64,000 nt of DNA, taken from 2-02-FULL-55-14 sp964534125 (lineage in GTDB: Bacteria > Bacteroidota > Ignavibacteria > UBA10030). Shown here piece after piece: positions 59,920-64,000 of this stretch. Location of the stretch: the NCBI GenBank assembly GCA_964534125.1, contig CAZHOJ010000004.1, forward strand, positions 186,001 through 250,000. The letters run 5' to 3'. Made by a program: the position numbers and the translations under genes. The first letter of the stretch is position 1. Each line of letters starts with the position of its first letter. The notes beneath the pieces were generated by a model that saw only the letters and a program-made list of their open reading frames with translations, was not told the origin of the DNA and made no database searches.

Positions 59920-61592
59920 AAAATCTCTTATGCCGTTGGCGTATTGTCCTGGTTCTGCTCCTCGCTCAGGGGACTGTCCAGGCACAGTCATTCACCTGGA
60001 CACCGCTCACCACGAACCTGCCCGCATCGATTCAGGTGTTCCAGGGAACTGCCACCGGTCCCATCGCCGCATTCTATGCACGTGTTGGCTACTCGGATAC
60101 GACACTCGTGGCAAAAGCGCTTGTGAGCGTGGATGCCGACGGCAAGGCACCTCTCTCCGCCATCATCTCCCAGGCAGGTGCATATGTGGGTGTCAACGGC
60201 GGATACTTCAACACCACCTCGAATCCCGCTGTGAGCTACAGCCTGGTCGTGAATGACGGCGTCCTCATCGCCAGGCAGATCGCAAGCGTGACCCGGACCA
60301 GCGGATTCTATACGGTCATGCGGGCGGCGTTCGCCGTGAAGGAGGATCGCTCGTTCGGGACCTCCTGGGTCTATCATTTCGGCAATGATATCGCATCGAT
60401 GTATGCATATGATGCACCGATGCCGAACACGCTCACCACGCCTGCGCCGCCGCCGCTAACGGCCGATGGAGCACCGTGGCGGGGGATCGTCGAGGCTATC
60501 GGCGGAGGCCCGAATCTCGTGTCGAATGGTTCAGTGAACGTGACATACGACGAGGAAGTGTTCTTCGAATCGGGTGTCGAATCTGCTCTGGCCCAACCGC
60601 GATCGGCCATCGGATATACGGCTTCGGGGGACCTGATCATGCTCGTCGTGGATGGCAGGCAGGCGTCGAGTGTCGGTGTGACGCTCCCGCAGCTTGCGAA
60701 CATCATGATCGGCCTTGGCTGCGTCGAAGCGATGAACCTTGATGGTGGTGGTTCCTCGACGCTTGTCGCTGACGGCACGGTCATCAACAGCCCATCCGAC
60801 GGATCGGAACGGCACATACCGACAGCCTTTGCAGTGCTCCCGGCGCCCACACCTCCCGCATTCGAAAAGGACTACGACACAGAGGGTGCGGCGTATCAGG
60901 AATACGGCTCAGGCTGGATCACCACCGCGAATCCGGGGTCGTTCGGTGCCGGGGCCCGGCTTAATCCGGTTGGGACGGGCGAGGACAGGGCGGTCTTCAG
61001 GCTTGGCTTGCCGGCTGCGGGTTCCTATGATGTCTACGCCTGGTGGGTGGCTGCTTCGAACAGAGCGGCGAACACGCCTTTCATTGTGCATCACAGCGGC
61101 GGGACGGACACGGTCCGGATGAATCAATCCACCGGTGGAAGTTCGTGGCAGAAGGTCGGGGAATTCAGCTTCACCGGAACGGATGCTGATTCGGTGGAGA
61201 TCACAGACCAGGCTGATGCGGGCGCAACGACCACCTATGTCGCTGCCGATGGATTACGGATCGTGGCGAAAGAGCTGACAACTGCCGTCCGGTCGTCCTC
61301 ATCGGATGTGCCATCGTCTTTCGGCTTGTCAGAGGCATATCCGAACCCGTTCAATCCCTCGACGCGTCTTGAGATCACTCTCCCCGAACAGGCCTGGGTC
61401 GATCTGACGGTCTTCGATCAGTTGGGGCGGGAGGTAGAACGGCTGGCCAGCCGGGAAATGCACCCAGGTACCCACCATGTGATCTGGGATGCTTCAGGCG
61501 TGGCCAGTGGATTGTATGTCGTACGAATGGCGGTCCGCAACAACTCTGGTCCTCTGACCCCGATCTCACGAAAAGCGTTGCTTCTCAGGTAG
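59916..61592 (+). CDS. T9SS-secreted phosphodiester glycosidase-like (NAGPA) protein
   Basis: A 558-residue protein with a signal peptide (CRWRIVLVLLLAQGTVQAQ). Residues about 30-310 resemble the catalytic domain of the phosphodiester glycosidase that uncovers mannose-6-phosphate: GVNGGYFNT (about 92), IMLVVDGRQ (about 246) and CVEAMNLDGGGSSTLVADG (about 268-286). A domain of about 130 residues resembling the golvesin C-terminal carbohydrate-binding-like fold follows (about 320-450), then a type IX sorting domain (EAYPNPFNPSTRLEITLP). It overlaps the esterase-like gene by four bases. Related bacterial enzymes act on exopolysaccharide or phosphodiester sugars; the substrate here is unknown. 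Confidence 0.83.
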   Translation: MKNLLCRWRIVLVLLLAQGTVQAQSFTWTPLTTNLPASIQVFQGTATGPIAAFYARVGYSDTTLVAKALVSVDADGKAPLSAIISQAGAYVGVNGGYFNTTSNPAVSYSLVVNDGVLIARQIASVTRTSGFYTVMRAAFAVKEDRSFGTSWVYHFGNDIASMYAYDAPMPNTLTTPAPPPLTADGAPWRGIVEAIGGGPNLVSNGSVNVTYDEEVFFESGVESALAQPRSAIGYTASGDLIMLVVDGRQASSVGVTLPQLANIMIGLGCVEAMNLDGGGSSTLVADGTVINSPSDGSERHIPTAFAVLPAPTPPAFEKDYDTEGAAYQEYGSGWITTANPGSFGAGARLNPVGTGEDRAVFRLGLPAAGSYDVYAWWVAASNRAANTPFIVHHSGGTDTVRMNQSTGGSSWQKVGEFSFTGTDADSVEITDQADAGATTTYVAADGLRIVAKELTTAVRSSSSDVPSSFGLSEAYPNPFNPSTRLEITLPEQAWVDLTVFDQLGREVERLASREMHPGTHHVIWDASGVASGLYVVRMAVRNNSGPLTPISRKALLLR

Positions 61593-61617
61593 CAAGCCCC
61601 TGACCCTGCAGTTCTTG

Positions 61618-62088
61618 TCAGTGCCGCGGAACCTTGCCCGTCCTCTGGAAGATCCACCGCATGCACACGTGACCGAAGTCGACCGGTGCGACGAACATCA
61701 TCGGGCATCCTCCCTCGATGGCCTCGATGCCCTGCTTCCGGCATTCCTCCGACGCCTCATGTGACCAGCTTCCATCACCGATCGACCGATGGAACCACAC
61801 CTTCCGGATCCCCAGCTTCCCGCATTCACGAACGACAGCGGTCGAGACATTCGGGTGGGTGGCGATCATCACAGCCTCGGGCGCCTCGGGAATGGAGGAG
61901 AGGTCCGAGTAGCATGCTGTTCCCCTGAACTCCTTCATGTGCGGATTGACGGGGACGACAGTATGACCTGCGCCGGCCAACTTGTCGTAGATGGCGTTCG
62001 ACGCTTCGTGCGGATTCCTCGAGACGCCGACGACCGCGATCGTGCGGGACCTCAGGAATGCATCTATAGCCGAGGGCATGGGTACCAT
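61618..62088 (-). CDS. CoA-binding domain protein (YccU-like)
   Basis: From ATG 62088 (AAAGGTGAT upstream) the product has 156 residues. RTIAVVGVSRNPHEASNAIYDKLAGAGHTVVPVNP, CYSDLSSIPEAPEAVMIATHPN and VWFHRSIGDGS are typical of stand-alone CoA-binding (Rossmann) proteins. Their role is not established. It is transcribed towards the glycosidase gene. Confidence 0.85.
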   Translation of the reverse strand: MVPMPSAIDAFLRSRTIAVVGVSRNPHEASNAIYDKLAGAGHTVVPVNPHMKEFRGTACYSDLSSIPEAPEAVMIATHPNVSTAVVRECGKLGIRKVWFHRSIGDGSWSHEASEECRKQGIEAIEGGCPMMFVAPVDFGHVCMRWIFQRTGKVPRH

Positions 62089-62386
62089 GGCATCACCTTT
62101 TTCCGATGGGATAGTCCACATCGATCCGTGCAACTGGCATGCCAGCTGATTTTGGCTCTGAACAGGCATTTCTGTCGCAGATCTGGCAAATATTTCAACA
62201 ATGCCTCCGGGCGTGGCGTACATCGTATGCCTGTCTGCCAATCGGGTGGCGCATCATATGAGAGATGAGAAGTCATGGGAATGTATTACATTGCGGGCAA
62301 CCGATAGTCCTGTTCTGTACCTGCAGGAGCAGAAGAATGCAGGACGGGCATCCGTTTCGGAGAACGCGCCTCCCCAAAAGCCAACG

Positions 62387-63985
62387 ATGGACCGGCGAAC
62401 CTTCCTGCGAACGAGCGCATCTGCTGCGAGCACCATCGTGCTGCTGTCGCGCCGGTCCTTCTCTGCTTTGCCCGGCCATCTCAGTCCCCGATTCATCGTC
62501 CATCCCTTCGTGGAACAGAATCCATCGGCCGTCTTCATTCTCAGGACGAACGTCGATGTGAAGACCAACTCGCCCGCCATCTACGAGGCTGGCAATGCCT
62601 TCGGCCGGTCGGTGTTCCTTCCCTCCGAATCGGACGGTTTCCCCACCTCTGCTATCGTTGCCATCAAACCGAACCTCACAAGCAGGGACAGAAGCCATCC
62701 GCAGTATACGATCGAGCGGTCGATGGGCATCGTGACGGATGCATCCTTCGTCGAGGGGATCATCGACAGTCTCAAGCTGCTGGGGATGGCGGGCTCTCAG
62801 TTCTATATCCGTGAGATAAACAGTCCATCTGATTTTGAAGATGGCGGATATGTCGCGATGGCCGCCCGAACCGGGGCGGAGATCCGAAGTATGCAGGCAT
62901 CATGGATAGAATACATGCCCATCGAGGATGTGCAGTGGGTCGAGGTGCCCGATGGGACGTGGTTCCAAAGGATCCCGTACCTGTGGCCGGTGAATGCACC
63001 AGGCAGTTATTTGCTGAACATCGCCAAGTTCAAAGCCCATACGATGGGGATCACCGGTTGTGCGAAGAATCTGCAGGGTACCTGTGCGAACGGATACCAG
63101 CAGCATTGCCGGATCTTCGGATCAGCCATGAACATTCGGCCGCAGGATATGTGTGCCGATGCCAACACCGTGATCCAGGACAACTACAACCGGCATGTGG
63201 CTGACGGCATCCCTCGTTGGGGCATTCCGGGGGATTATGGGGGAATGCGCCAGGAGATCTGGGCTACACGCTGCCTGGACAATAATTCGGTCTCGCATCC
63301 GGGTCTTCACGTCATCGAGGGGATCTATGGCCGGGACGGAAATTTCATGAACGGCCCGAGCACTGAGGGACTGGCGACGGACTACATGACGAATATCGTT
63401 CTTTTCGGAAAGGACCCGTTCCATGTTGAAGTTGCAGCACACTGGCGTGCAGGCCATGAGCCGGGTAATTTCGGGCTCTTCCATCTGGCAGTTGAGCGGG
63501 GTCAGGCTGCCACGATCAATCCGCATGCACTGCAGGTCTATGAATGGTCGCTCCAGGGGTCGGCCACATTGAAACCGATCACAGAATTTTCACGAACGCC
63601 GTTGAAGACCGTTTACCTCCGTCGGACGGATGTGGAGCCTGCAGAGCAGACGTATCATCTCGTTGACGAGCCGTACGATTATGGGGCCAGCATGGTCGGC
63701 GGTCAGGTCTCGGACGTTCCTGATATGATGGTGCTCGAGCAGAGCTATCCGAATCCGTTCAATGGAAATGTCAGTATCAGGTTCTCTATGCCGAAGGATG
63801 CAGATGTGCTGGTCGAGATATTCGATGTTGCTGGCCGGCGGATGGGTATTCTTGCAGATGGATTCGTGCAGCGGGGGGCACATCTTGTGTCGTGGAACGC
63901 CTCCGGAGCAGGTTCGGGAGTGTACTTCTGCCGTCTGCTCTCCGGCGGTTCGAGCATCGTCAGGTCGATGGTGCTGGTCCGTTAG
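62387..63985 (+). CDS. DUF362-like protein with Tat-type signal and T9SS sorting domain
   Basis: From ATG 62387 the product has 532 residues. The N-terminus MDRRTFLRTSASAASTIVLL is a twin-arginine signal. The body resembles DUF362 proteins (VAIKPNLTSRDRSHPQYTIERSMGIVTDASFVEGIID; LLNIAKFKAHTMGITGCAKNLQGTCANG). It lacks the ferredoxin-type cysteine clusters found in some DUF362 members. The end is a type IX sorting domain (QSYPNPFNGNVSIRFSMP ... SGVYFCRLL). The ribosome site is weak, so the start could be further upstream. Function unknown. Confidence 0.78.
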   Translation: MDRRTFLRTSASAASTIVLLSRRSFSALPGHLSPRFIVHPFVEQNPSAVFILRTNVDVKTNSPAIYEAGNAFGRSVFLPSESDGFPTSAIVAIKPNLTSRDRSHPQYTIERSMGIVTDASFVEGIIDSLKLLGMAGSQFYIREINSPSDFEDGGYVAMAARTGAEIRSMQASWIEYMPIEDVQWVEVPDGTWFQRIPYLWPVNAPGSYLLNIAKFKAHTMGITGCAKNLQGTCANGYQQHCRIFGSAMNIRPQDMCADANTVIQDNYNRHVADGIPRWGIPGDYGGMRQEIWATRCLDNNSVSHPGLHVIEGIYGRDGNFMNGPSTEGLATDYMTNIVLFGKDPFHVEVAAHWRAGHEPGNFGLFHLAVERGQAATINPHALQVYEWSLQGSATLKPITEFSRTPLKTVYLRRTDVEPAEQTYHLVDEPYDYGASMVGGQVSDVPDMMVLEQSYPNPFNGNVSIRFSMPKDADVLVEIFDVAGRRMGILADGFVQRGAHLVSWNASGAGSGVYFCRLLSGGSSIVRSMVLVR

Positions 63986-64000
63986 GCGATCGTCCGCCGG

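Noticed and set aside
1..64000. tRNA, rRNA or known riboswitch
   Set aside because: No cloverleaf, rRNA segment or recognisable riboswitch core was found by reading the intergenic regions; this was not a covariance search.

Overview
The window looks like the chromosome of a Gram-negative member of the Bacteroidota/Chlorobiota/Ignavibacteriota assemblage (FCB group) with a GC-rich genome. The evidence is three secreted proteins ending in a type IX secretion sorting domain (YPNPFN...), an 11-subunit complex I without NuoEFG, a ferredoxin-linked 2-oxoacid oxidoreductase and a very large complement of multihaem c-type cytochromes. Ignavibacteriota or a close relative is my best inference; no rRNA or tRNA gene is present to settle it.

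Layout. 1-6.3 kb: end of an unidentified gene, a malic enzyme-phosphotransacetylase fusion (maeB), then a four-gene membrane redox operon in which HybA-like and HybB/NrfD-like subunits are flanked by two GcvH-fold proteins that lack the lipoyl lysine. 6.3-10.1 kb: a histidine kinase with two haem-c motifs in its sensor domain, its NtrC-type sigma54 regulator, and an archaemetzincin. 10.1-13.9 kb: a 2-oxoacid:ferredoxin oxidoreductase operon. 14.1-24.5 kb: multihaem cytochromes with b-type membrane partners (13-haem/cyt b fusion, 19-haem protein, separate cyt b), a NapC/NirT-like protein, a Rieske/cytochrome b pair with an 11-haem partner, and a c554-like cytochrome. 24.5-25.3 kb: XRE regulator plus small membrane protein. 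25.5-33.1 kb: outer-membrane barrel, 14-haem cytochrome, 22-haem lipoprotein cytochrome and a CcmF-type haem lyase. 33.2-42 kb: UspA, then a leftward haem-synthesis operon hemX-A-C-D-E-H-G. 42-46.4 kb: M20 peptidase, cNMP/DUF1003 protein, cobalamin adenosyltransferase, CBS protein and a decayed kinase fragment. 46.4-57.4 kb: nuoABCDHIJKLMN. 57.4-64 kb: T9SS-secreted esterase-like, phosphodiester glycosidase-like and DUF362-like proteins, with a CoA-binding protein between.

How the genes fit together (inference). Ferredoxin reduced by the oxidoreductase could feed the NuoEFG-less complex I; quinol could be oxidised by the cytochrome b, Rieske/b and HybB/NrfD modules into periplasmic multihaem proteins and then passed outward by the barrel-cytochrome conduit to an extracellular acceptor. 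The seven multihaem proteins carry about 90 haem-attachment motifs, which may explain why CcmF and most haem-synthesis genes lie nearby. Several of the operons are preceded by sequences resembling sigma54 (-24/-12) promoters, and four of five such sites have a TTCTCA-type motif upstream, so the haem-c kinase/sigma54 pair is a plausible master switch for this respiratory region.
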